Assembly: GCA_900319465.1 (NCBI GenBank)
Contig: ONOL01000023.1
Location: 1 to 38,591 of the forward strand
From: an uncultured Eubacteriales bacterium
GTDB taxonomy: Bacteria; Bacillota; Clostridia; Oscillospirales; Oscillospiraceae
Direction: 5' to 3'
DNA length: 38,591 nt
Part shown: piece after piece, positions 32,201 to 38,591 of the stretch
Layout: each line of letters opens with the position of its first letter
Numbering within the stretch: position 1 is the first letter of the stretch
Notes under the pieces: model-generated
Database searches by the model: none
The model's input: the letters and a program-made list of their open reading frames with translations, nothing else
What the model was told of the DNA's origin: nothing
Made by a program: the position numbers and the translations under genes

Positions 32201-35200
32201 GCTCGTCGCTGCCCGCCAGCTTGTACACCCAGCCGTCGAATACATAGTTGGTGCGCTGCGGCGTCGGTACGGACGCGGCCTGCTCCGCCGTGGGCAGCTC
32301 ATCCGCGCGATAACGCAGGGAATAGCTCTTGCCGCCCGTCGGGAAATAGCCGCCGTAGGCGTCAAAGGTCACCGTGTAGTAGTTGGAGGCGTACTGGGCG
32401 CTCGTCAGCAGCGTCAGTTGCGGATACGGACGGCCCTCCGCCGCCGTTCCCGTCAGTCCGTCGATCCACTTCTTTGTAATCAGGATCTCGCCCTCGGGGA
32501 TCGGCGTATTCAGGAACACGTAGTGCTCCAGCAGGTCCCTGCCGAGCTCGGGCCCTTCCGCGGAACTCCCATCCGCGGACGCGGTCTTCTGGCGGATCGT
32601 ATACGTCCCGTCGGCCTTTACCGTGACAAGATATGTGTTCGGATCGCCGCGGTAATTGATCTCTCCGCCTTCTGCCGCTTCCCCGGTTTCCGTGATTTGG
32701 ATGTTCTTCGGCGCTTCCGTCTCCTTCAGCTCGTAGACGCCTTCCTCGATCCCGGTAAAGCGAACCGTGCCGGTCTCATCGGATTCTTCTTCGAGGTCAT
32801 ATTCCGTGCCCTCTACCGAGGTGCCGACCAGCGAGAACTTCGCCCCCGGCAGATACCGGAACGACTCCCCGAGCGGTTCCGCCTTATAAAACGCAATATC
32901 GGTATACTTCTCCGGGTTCGCGATCGTTACGTCGCCGAGCCGGCTCAGGCTGACCCATTCGCTGTCCGCCTTCGCTTTGCCCGTAGCCGGATCGAGTTCG
33001 TAGATCGTTACGCTCCGGTTGCCTCCGATTTCCACGCGGATCTCCACGCCGGCCGGGATCGCTCTGTATCCCTCTGCCGCCTGCGACTCCGACAGCGTAT
33101 AGGTTCCCCACTCGACGTCTTCAAAGCTTACGGCGCCGTCCGCTCCGGAAATTGCCGTCTTCTCGATCGAATTGTTATAATGCGAGATTCCCGCAAGCCG
33201 GAACTCCACGCCCGGGATCGGCCGGCTGTCCCGCTTTCCTGCCTTATAGAAGCTGAAATCCGTATAGATCCTCGGTTCGTTCTCGATCGTGAACACGTTT
33301 TCCCCGTACTTCACCGTCGAGAACAGGTAGTCGTCCGGCGCCAGCGTTCCGTCGGCCATCAGCGGCTTCCCGCTTTCCGGGTCGGTCTGTACCGCGCCGT
33401 CCTCGGTCTTCAGCACGTCCATGTTCGCAATCCACAGCCGTCCGTATCCGTCGATCACGACCTGGTAAGGCGTCTTGTCCAGCACCCAGTCCTTCGGGCA
33501 TGCGACTTCTTCCAGGATATAGCTGCCGCGCTCCATGTCTTCGAATACCAGCGTACCGTCCGTCTGCGTCGTTCCGAGCAGTTCGATCTGCTTTCCCGTA
33601 TAGAACGAGGTGCCGCTCAGCTTGAACTGCACGCCGCCGATCACCAGGCTCGCGTCTTCCTCGCTGATTTTCTTCAGCGGAATGTCCTGCTTGACCCTGG
33701 TATAGACGATCGCATCCGGCGTGATCGTCGTCTGCGGGATATACTCCCATCTTCCGTCCTCTCCGCTGACTCCGACGCGCATCGCCAGCGCGAAGTTGTT
33801 GAACGTCGCGGGATACGGATTGCCCTTTTTCACCACGTACTCCGGCGAGATCATATACAGGAAGATCGAGACCGACTTGTTCGGCTCCTCTGCGGTACCC
33901 TTCAGCTCGAAGCTGTCGCCGCAATAGATCGCCACCGCCTTCACGTCGTCAAGCGTATGCCCCGCAAAGAACGTGTCGCCCGTCTGGAAGCCCCGCGCCG
34001 CGAGGTATTCCTGCGTCGTCTGCTCTTCTTCGTAGTACCCGACGTCCACGACGTGATCCGCATAATATACCGTCGGGGTCGCCCCTGCCGCTTTCAGCTG
34101 CGAAACGTCCACCGCGTACTCCGGATGCGCGGGATCGCTCGAGTACAGCTTGCCCTGCCACTGTCGGCCGGCCACGTTCGACTCCTCCAGGTTATCGATA
34201 AACAGGAGGTTTCTGGCGCGGACCTGGCTGTCCGGCGCGTAGGCCAGCCGGTACAGGTACACGTCGCTCTGTCCCACGTAGGTGTTGCTGCGGAACACCG
34301 TGTCCTTCAGCGCGCGCACGCTTTTCGAAATGCCGTTGGACAACGCGATCAGGGCGCTAATACTCGTCCTCGATTCGGAGTACAGGAACCGGTGCGCGTC
34401 TCCGCTCGCCGGATCCAGGTTCGCCATCCACGAGCGCTCCTCGGCGCTGGCGAACTGCAGGCTCGACGCATCGTCCGCTTTTCCTTTCGCGATGTTTTCA
34501 TTCCCTGTCTCGTAGGCGACCGGATTGTACACCGCGCTGCCGTAGTCTTTGATCGACGTCCAGGCATGGATCGTCTCGTAGCTCAGCGAGTAATTCACCC
34601 CCGGCTGCAGGACGCTGACCTTCATCATCGTTCTGCCGGAGCCCCGCCAGTTCGGGATCAGTTCCAGCGCATGGTTCACTTCTCCCCCGGCGGACAGGAC
34701 CTTGACTGTCTTCTGATCCACCGCCGCCCCCTTGGGAAGCAGGTCGTAGAACACGCCGCCGTCCTGCGGGATGCCCTCCCGCTGCACGTCCGTGCCGGTG
34801 CTCGTCGTGATCGTCTCCGCCATGTCGACCTGCCAGCCGATCGTGAAGCGCGCCATCTTGCGGTCGTTGCTCGTTCCCGTGATGCGCTTTTCGATGTAGG
34901 AGTCGCTCTGGGACGAACGCGCGTAGTCGAAGTCCCGCCGGTAGGCGTCATAGATGTGGAAATACCGGTAATACGTGTTGGGGTCTCCGTCGTCGAGATC
35001 GATGTTCATGCCGGAGAAGCTGTCCCATTTATACTCGCGGTAATCATTTCCGGTATAGTATACGCCGCTGACACAGCCTGCCCCGTCGAATTCAACATGC
35101 TTGACCTGCCCTTCCCATGTCGAATACAGGTCGGCATAGGTATCGTTATACAGGCAGATCGTTCCCGCGTTGTCCACTACGCCCAGCACGGTTTCCGTGG

Positions 35201-38102
35201 GGTACAGCTCAAACTCAGGCACCGTTCCGATCGTCGCTTCCGCATGCCGCGTCTTCATCACGGTCCGGTACAAAACGATGTCCTTGCTGTGGTCCGCGCT
35301 TTCATACAGCGTCAGCGTTTTTTCATCGCTCAGCTCGCCGTATTCCGAATTGACCCAGGTCGAACCGCCCTCCCGGTAATCCTTCCTCAGCAGCTCCACC
35401 CAGGCGCCGGCGCCGTTCTTGCCGTAAATATGCAGCACGTCGCCGATGCCGCCCAGCGTGTCCTCCTCGTCGATCTTGTGATCGTAGGAGAAGGTCGTTT
35501 GCCCGAAGCTCTGCGAAGACGTAGACAGCTTCATATCCGACAGGACCGCCACAAACTGGATCTGCTTGATCCGGTAATCCCCGGCTCCGAGGGGAACCAG
35601 GTCGCTGGACGAATGTCCGAGTTTTACGTCAAAATCCCACTGATCGTAGATGATGTAATCGCGGAAATACCCGTAGTTCTTCTCCGCGTTGCTGCTGAAG
35701 TTCCAATCCTTCGTCAGCACGTACGGCGTGCCCCACATCCACACCGCGTAATCCAGCCCGTCGTATGACTCCAGTTCGCCCCGGATCTCATCGTGGGTTC
35801 CGAATTTATCCAGGTCGTAGCGGGAGTACTGTCCCGCGGTGAAGTCCAGTGCGTTGAATATCCACGGATTGGTCGTGTATTGCCCCCAGTAGTTATAGGC
35901 TCGCTGGGCGCCGTCGCCGCGCTTCCACGCGTCAAAATGCCCGACCGGATCCCAGAAGATGGGAACCTCATACATATAAGAGCCTTCGCCCGTCGCCGTC
36001 GTGGTCGGGTCCACGCCGTCGTAGGGTCTCACGGTCGCGATCGCGCTGTTCTGAACGACCCATTTTTCTACTTCCTCGCCCGAGACCAGTTTGTAGACGC
36101 TTTCGTCCACGCTCGTGAGGATACTCGCATATATCAGGCCGTTTCTCAGGTTCCCTTTGGTCCAGGAGCCGTCCGCGTCCGGCTTGGCAAACGCGGAGTC
36201 TCCCGACCACTTCAGCGCGATCGGCGTCAGGCCTTCCGTTATCGGAACATCCTGAATCGTCAGGTTGAACGGCTGCGTCAGGGACACCGTCGTTTTGACC
36301 TGCCAGATCAGAAACTGGCAATGACTGTTCGTCAGATCGATCCCATAGTCCGCGGGTTCCCCCCAGCCCGTCTGCCACGTATCATACAGATCGACGCCGC
36401 TCTTTTCGACCTTCTCCACCTTCGCCGTCGTGTCCATGCACACAGGGATCTGTTCCGAATCCCTCCCCGCCTTGTCCGGGAGCATCAGAACGCAATGGAA
36501 CGGATCCGAACGGCTCGGCGCCGGATCGGCCGGGTCGTAGTCTTTATAATCCAGCGTGGGTTTCGTTGTGGCGTACGCCAGCTCGATCGAGCCGTTCCGG
36601 CCGCCGCTTTCGAGCGGACGGAAGTTGTAAATGATGATATTTCCGGTCGGCTCACCCTCGCTGTCTGTCTCTCTGCGCCAGGCAAAGAATACGTCGTCGC
36701 TGATCTCGCCGCCTTTGTCGACCTCTTCCTTCTTCGGGATGGAAAATTCGATCGCATCCGCGAGATCCCCGTACCGATCCCTCAGGATCTGTTCCGGGAT
36801 CACCATCTGGACCTTATCGGCCTCCTGATCCGTATATACGCTCAGACGGTAGTTGATTCGGAAAATATAGCGATGCCCCGCCGCGGCGTTGTCCGCGGTC
36901 CAGACGTAATCTTCTTCTCTTTCCGTCGCCCCGCTGACGAGCTCCACATAGAACGCAGGGCTGCTCTGCGACGGCGTCGGATCGAGCTCGACCCCCTTCA
37001 GCCGCACCAGAACGTAAGTCCCGTCCCCTTCCGCGCGGAAGTTCAGCTCTCCGTCTGCCATGATCCCGGAGCCGGATACCCATTCCGCTTCGTTCGCGCT
37101 GAGAATGCGTACGACACGATATTTCAGCGCACTTTGTCCCTTCAGTGTTTCGGACTGGATTTTCCCTTCCGTTGCCGATCCCAGTCCCGTTACCGTGAAG
37201 TCGAGGAGCGCGTCAAAGACGTTTCCGCCGACCGCCACGCGGATCGCCTGATTGTCGGCGTAAGCAGAATCCGAGACCGATACCGACGCCGCCTCGTTTT
37301 CAAGGCTTACCGCAAATCCGCCGTTCGAAGCAGCCGGGAGCGCGCGAACGGCCCGCCTTTCGACAGGTTCTTCGTTCCGAACGCTCGCCGCGCGCAGGAC
37401 AAACGCCGCTTCCGCTTCCGCCGCCTGCCGCGTGACCGTGATGAGGTAGGTTCCGGCCGCAGCGCTGAACGTCGCCGTCGTCTCCTGCCATTCCCCGTTC
37501 TCGCCCTTCTCGCCGGACAGTTCTACCCTGTTTTCGTCCTGCTCAGATACCAGCTCGACGGTAACGCCGCCCGTCACCCCCAGCAACAGGCTGGTGTCGC
37601 TCGCTGCCGTCAGGCGCACGGTCGCGCTCGGTTTCGCCTCGTTCAGCGTGTCCGAGACGCTCTCTCCGACGGACATCTCGTGGTCCGCCGCGCGCAAGGC
37701 TTCCTCCGGCGTCTCTTCCTCCCGGGCAGCCGCTTTCTCAAAAGCTGCCTGTTCCTCCGGTTCGGCGCCGGCGGTAAGCTCTTCCGAAGCGGGAACCTGC
37801 ACAGCAAGCCCTGCGTCCTGCGCATTCTTGCCGGCAGGCTCGCCCGCGTTTACCGCAGGCTCGGACGTGCTCTCTTCTTCCGCCCCGGATGCAGCAGAAA
37901 GCTCTCCTCCGTCCGTAGACGCAGGAGTGTCTTCTCTTGTCTCCGCGGCATCCGGCTCGCTTTCTGCGGGAATTTCCACCGGCGCTTTCAGCGCTGCGGT
38001 CTCCGTGCTCTCACCGGAAGCGTATTCATCCGCCATCGCCTGCATCGGTACCGACGAGAGCAGGATGAGCACGCACAGGATCAATGAGATTGCTTTTTTC
38101 AT
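29217..38102 (-). CDS. Giant cell-surface protein (2961 aa) with SpaA repeats, InlB repeat, ALK/LTK-type glycine-rich domain and FctA-like modules
   Basis: Residues 1-25 are a signal peptide (KKAISLILCVLILLSSV, cut near AMA-DE); AGGCAGG lies about 8 bases before ATG 38102. An acidic Ala/Glu linker runs to about 140. Residues 150-1440 are large unassigned beta-rich adhesin regions. SpaA-type Cna-B repeats start near 1470, 1614 and 1734 (GGVQFKLSGTSFYTG, GVEFRLAGISHYN, GAKFSLVGTS). An InlB-type repeat (YVFDGWVYKL, AYAKW) lies at about 1920-1995. Residues about 2005-2265 are glycine-rich: EAWGANGGNTTRYG, GGGGAYTSGSIHLDAG, VYVYVGGRGSNGW, GGGGGATDFRLTDG and MVAAGGGG, the pattern of the ALK/LTK glycine-rich domain (PF12810). 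Four FctA-like modules start near 2417, 2530, 2670 and 2804 (GSLKLTKRVAGNFGNRD). TIPTGV at about 2926, a hydrophobic span and RRKKKDR end it. The last module and motif match the protein at 5524-9885. Inferred wall-anchored adhesin. Confidence 0.85.
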   Translation of the reverse strand: MKKAISLILCVLILLSSVPMQAMADEYASGESTETAALKAPVEIPAESEPDAAETREDTPASTDGGELSAASGAEEESTSEPAVNAGEPAGKNAQDAGLAVQVPASEELTAGAEPEEQAAFEKAAAREEETPEEALRAADHEMSVGESVSDTLNEAKPSATVRLTAASDTSLLLGVTGGVTVELVSEQDENRVELSGEKGENGEWQETTATFSAAAGTYLITVTRQAAEAEAAFVLRAASVRNEEPVERRAVRALPAASNGGFAVSLENEAASVSVSDSAYADNQAIRVAVGGNVFDALLDFTVTGLGSATEGKIQSETLKGQSALKYRVVRILSANEAEWVSGSGIMADGELNFRAEGDGTYVLVRLKGVELDPTPSQSSPAFYVELVSGATEREEDYVWTADNAAAGHRYIFRINYRLSVYTDQEADKVQMVIPEQILRDRYGDLADAIEFSIPKKEEVDKGGEISDDVFFAWRRETDSEGEPTGNIIIYNFRPLESGGRNGSIELAYATTKPTLDYKDYDPADPAPSRSDPFHCVLMLPDKAGRDSEQIPVCMDTTAKVEKVEKSGVDLYDTWQTGWGEPADYGIDLTNSHCQFLIWQVKTTVSLTQPFNLTIQDVPITEGLTPIALKWSGDSAFAKPDADGSWTKGNLRNGLIYASILTSVDESVYKLVSGEEVEKWVVQNSAIATVRPYDGVDPTTTATGEGSYMYEVPIFWDPVGHFDAWKRGDGAQRAYNYWGQYTTNPWIFNALDFTAGQYSRYDLDKFGTHDEIRGELESYDGLDYAVWMWGTPYVLTKDWNFSSNAEKNYGYFRDYIIYDQWDFDVKLGHSSSDLVPLGAGDYRIKQIQFVAVLSDMKLSTSSQSFGQTTFSYDHKIDEEDTLGGIGDVLHIYGKNGAGAWVELLRKDYREGGSTWVNSEYGELSDEKTLTLYESADHSKDIVLYRTVMKTRHAEATIGTVPEFELYPTETVLGVVDNAGTICLYNDTYADLYSTWEGQVKHVEFDGAGCVSGVYYTGNDYREYKWDSFSGMNIDLDDGDPNTYYRYFHIYDAYRRDFDYARSSQSDSYIEKRITGTSNDRKMARFTIGWQVDMAETITTSTGTDVQREGIPQDGGVFYDLLPKGAAVDQKTVKVLSAGGEVNHALELIPNWRGSGRTMMKVSVLQPGVNYSLSYETIHAWTSIKDYGSAVYNPVAYETGNENIAKGKADDASSLQFASAEERSWMANLDPASGDAHRFLYSESRTSISALIALSNGISKSVRALKDTVFRSNTYVGQSDVYLYRLAYAPDSQVRARNLLFIDNLEESNVAGRQWQGKLYSSDPAHPEYAVDVSQLKAAGATPTVYYADHVVDVGYYEEEQTTQEYLAARGFQTGDTFFAGHTLDDVKAVAIYCGDSFELKGTAEEPNKSVSIFLYMISPEYVVKKGNPYPATFNNFALAMRVGVSGEDGRWEYIPQTTITPDAIVYTRVKQDIPLKKISEEDASLVIGGVQFKLSGTSFYTGKQIELLGTTQTDGTLVFEDMERGSYILEEVACPKDWVLDKTPYQVVIDGYGRLWIANMDVLKTEDGAVQTDPESGKPLMADGTLAPDDYLFSTVKYGENVFTIENEPRIYTDFSFYKAGKRDSRPIPGVEFRLAGISHYNNSIEKTAISGADGAVSFEDVEWGTYTLSESQAAEGYRAIPAGVEIRVEIGGNRSVTIYELDPATGKAKADSEWVSLSRLGDVTIANPEKYTDIAFYKAEPLGESFRYLPGAKFSLVGTSVEGTEYDLEEESDETGTVRFTGIEEGVYELKETEAPKNIQITETGEAAEGGEINYRGDPNTYLVTVKADGTYTIRQKTASADGSSAEGPELGRDLLEHYVFLNTPIPEGEILITKKWIDGLTGTAAEGRPYPQLTLLTSAQYASNYYTVTFDAYGGYFPTGGKSYSLRYRADELPTAEQAASVPTPQRTNYVFDGWVYKLAGSDELHTFSLADYTEKATIVAYAKWKPARVWDYGYKGYVQAFTAPIAGDYLFEAWGANGGNTTRYGMGVKAGGGGAYTSGSIHLDAGQTVYVYVGGRGSNGWMPSYFVQVPGGWNGGGYGVDDNNNDECSGGGGGATDFRLTDGTWNSFASLKSRIMVAAGGGGPVVASIVDEYNITAFLGGQKEALPLSDVSGWRYHYKASISASGEYYREEGNSPVGSWYYPGAFGIGGHADNATYRNPHSIGGAGGGWYGGIAGSVLYGDSPSHYAHYGTSATGGTSYISGHDGCYAVDQASTAESITHLGTSEYAGFVFSDTVMLAGYELGTHTNPDTTGNGFARITYVASEDLPEENYPEQTLVPAGGSSGEDEEMKSLDSMEQTDGEGNDTAGYWEKTADDTWLYHFKVVNPKLDYLVYEDAGLTYARYGYHYVSEEMTPGYVELPGETTTATITNKLPTGSLNVTKHVAGGTSDQKFKFTVTLKDSGNRPVSGVFGGVSFLDGVGAFLLGDGENRMISEIPAGYKYEVAEEEVSGYAVSFDPETPAGTIAVDTVAEVRCTNSYTPPVLTPVNVTLKKVETGHFETAGTYTIRADFRNLTPNLTYSYLRGEERSSFTADENGEYNGLLLSMKHDDVVVFERLPVGSEYKFGEPGGEYTASYTIVDAAGGSQIAQSSPAAPVTGAALSTAWETANDGEQITVTFENRLERTVDLTVEKQVEGLDTGDAFAITLLITNLPVGECYTAVKGSDNPFVWTANENGEIIRTLTFTNGEKLVVRDLPVGTNYRVAEEVTTSYTPSVTVNGTAVPVVQTLPDEDLEGGLGIPAQTLHEGTDEAVVVKNTSATGSLKLTKRVAGNFGNRDTEFTFRITLTYLFEGQTLPLRDTSLITAEKNGDAITLTFTDGVCEVRLKDGDELLLKGIFDGVKYEIEETDSGTYRVSVHGGRSGTIRSNVNGGVTAVGFTNTLNITIPTGVSLTAVPGIAMAALGWISLVLLRRKKKDR

Positions 38103-38210
38103 GGATACGACCTGCCTTGTTGCAAGAATAAGGGAAAGACCCTCTTGGCTGTATTGGTATTCGGTAGGAGATGGATGTTCTGATAGTACTCCTATAATAG
38201 TTTATATTAT

Positions 38211-38239
38211 AATATACCCCGCATTTTGTCTGATTACAA
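38211..38239 (-). promoter_or_regulatory. Promoter of the giant surface-protein gene
   Basis: On the minus strand TTGTAA (38234-38239), 17 bases, TATATT (38211-38216). The leader to ATG 38102 is about 100 bases. Between this promoter and the terminator at 38440 (38240-38439) I see nothing recognisable. Confidence 0.7.
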
Positions 38240-38439
38240 GCTGTTTATTTGAGAAGTACCGCAAGATTCCGGTATTTTTTCATCTGTTCCTGTCGCCATA
38301 ATGCGCGATTAACGAAACAGTTTTGTAGTTTTTTATCAAATCGCCGCTCTGCGAGCTCGCGTGGCCACCGTACAATACTTTGCCGGATACTCCCTGCCGT
38401 GGGAAAAACTTTTCGTACCGGGAGGTCCGGAAAAGAAGA

Positions 38440-38478
38440 AAGGGGCTGTGAAAAAACACCGTTTTTTCACAGCCCCTT
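38440..38478 (-). terminator. Terminator of the partial surface-protein gene (GGGGCTGTGA stem)
   Basis: 18-bp perfect arms (38440-38457 and 38461-38478) enclose a 3-nt loop. On the minus strand the stem is followed by TTTCTTCTTTT. The stem nearly repeats that at 21495-21535. Confidence 0.9.
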
Positions 38479-38509
38479 CTGTTATTCGATACTTCCGGCG
38501 TTTTTACTG

Positions 38510-38591
38510 TTATTTCCCGTTTTTGCGGCCCTTTTTGATCAGCACGAAGGCCGTCACGCCGACGGCTGCGAGCGCCGCCGCCATCAGCACC
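38510..38591 (-). CDS. C-terminal end of a further sortase-anchored surface protein (partial)
   Basis: Only the last 26 codons are in the window. They read VLMAAALAAVGVTAFVLIKK followed by GRKNGK and a TAA at 38510-38512. A hydrophobic span followed by a basic tail at the very C-terminus is the end of a sortase sorting signal; the LPxTG-like motif would lie just outside the window. A strong terminator follows at 38440-38478. It lies upstream of, and on the same strand as, the giant surface-protein gene, so surface-protein genes are clustered here. A single-pass membrane protein with a basic tail is the alternative. Confidence 0.65.
   Translation of the reverse strand, partial: VLMAAALAAVGVTAFVLIKKGRKNGK

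Noticed and set aside
29211-35768. A 2185-codon open frame on the + strand opposite the giant surface protein
   Set aside because: It is antisense to a gene with clear domains, lacks recognisable motifs and is His/Arg/Val-rich as expected of a shadow frame in GC-rich coding sequence.

Overview
The window looks like chromosome from a GC-rich Gram-positive gut Clostridia bacterium, most likely an Oscillospirales relative. The reasons are AGGAGG-type ribosome binding sites, near-consensus sigma-A promoters, a T-box before pheST, a CIRCE operator before groESL, an IreB homologue, a TnpV transposon protein, and very large sortase-type surface proteins with InlB-type, SpaA/Cna-B and FctA-like modules. 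This placement is an inference from gene content; no rRNA, tRNA or CRISPR was seen.

Layout. Positions 1-474 (-) hold the start of a secreted surface protein whose reading frame breaks near the window edge. A SUFU-domain protein follows at 775-1449 (-). Two large surface proteins lie in tandem on the + strand: 1799-5242 (InlB-type repeats, SPRTG sorting motif) and 5524-9885 (24-unit GGET repeat, fibro-slime domain, FctA/Cna-B-like modules, IPTGV motif). Each has its own near-consensus promoter and terminator. About 10025-12851 is a decayed mobile-element island: TnpV frame-fused to a DUF6809 gene, a HipA-like kinase, a DUF3320 fragment and the C-terminal end of a serine recombinase.

Positions 13030-29000 are mainly core metabolism and housekeeping: an amylosucrase-type GH13 enzyme with a structured leader, a lipoprotein-alr operon, T-box-pheS-pheT, ireB, a prolyl-tRNA editing protein, cstA with an unrecognised 170-aa partner, an RNA methyltransferase, a YegS/DagK-type lipid kinase, and CIRCE-groES-groEL. 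Positions 29217-38102 (-) encode a 2961-aa surface protein. It carries SpaA-type repeats, an InlB-type repeat, a glycine-rich domain like that of ALK/LTK receptors, and four FctA-like modules ending in IPTGV. The last 82 bases are the membrane anchor and basic tail of one more surface protein.

The window is therefore a housekeeping block flanked by cell-wall adhesin genes, with one degraded mobile insertion. No sortase gene is present, so the enzymes that anchor these proteins are encoded elsewhere. Three terminators share one stem sequence (GCTGTGA core), which points to a family of copied or convergent terminators in this genome. The least explained items are the giant glycine-rich-domain adhesin, the 170-aa neighbour of CstA, the roughly 100-aa insertion in PheT, and the alternative hairpins in the amylosucrase leader.
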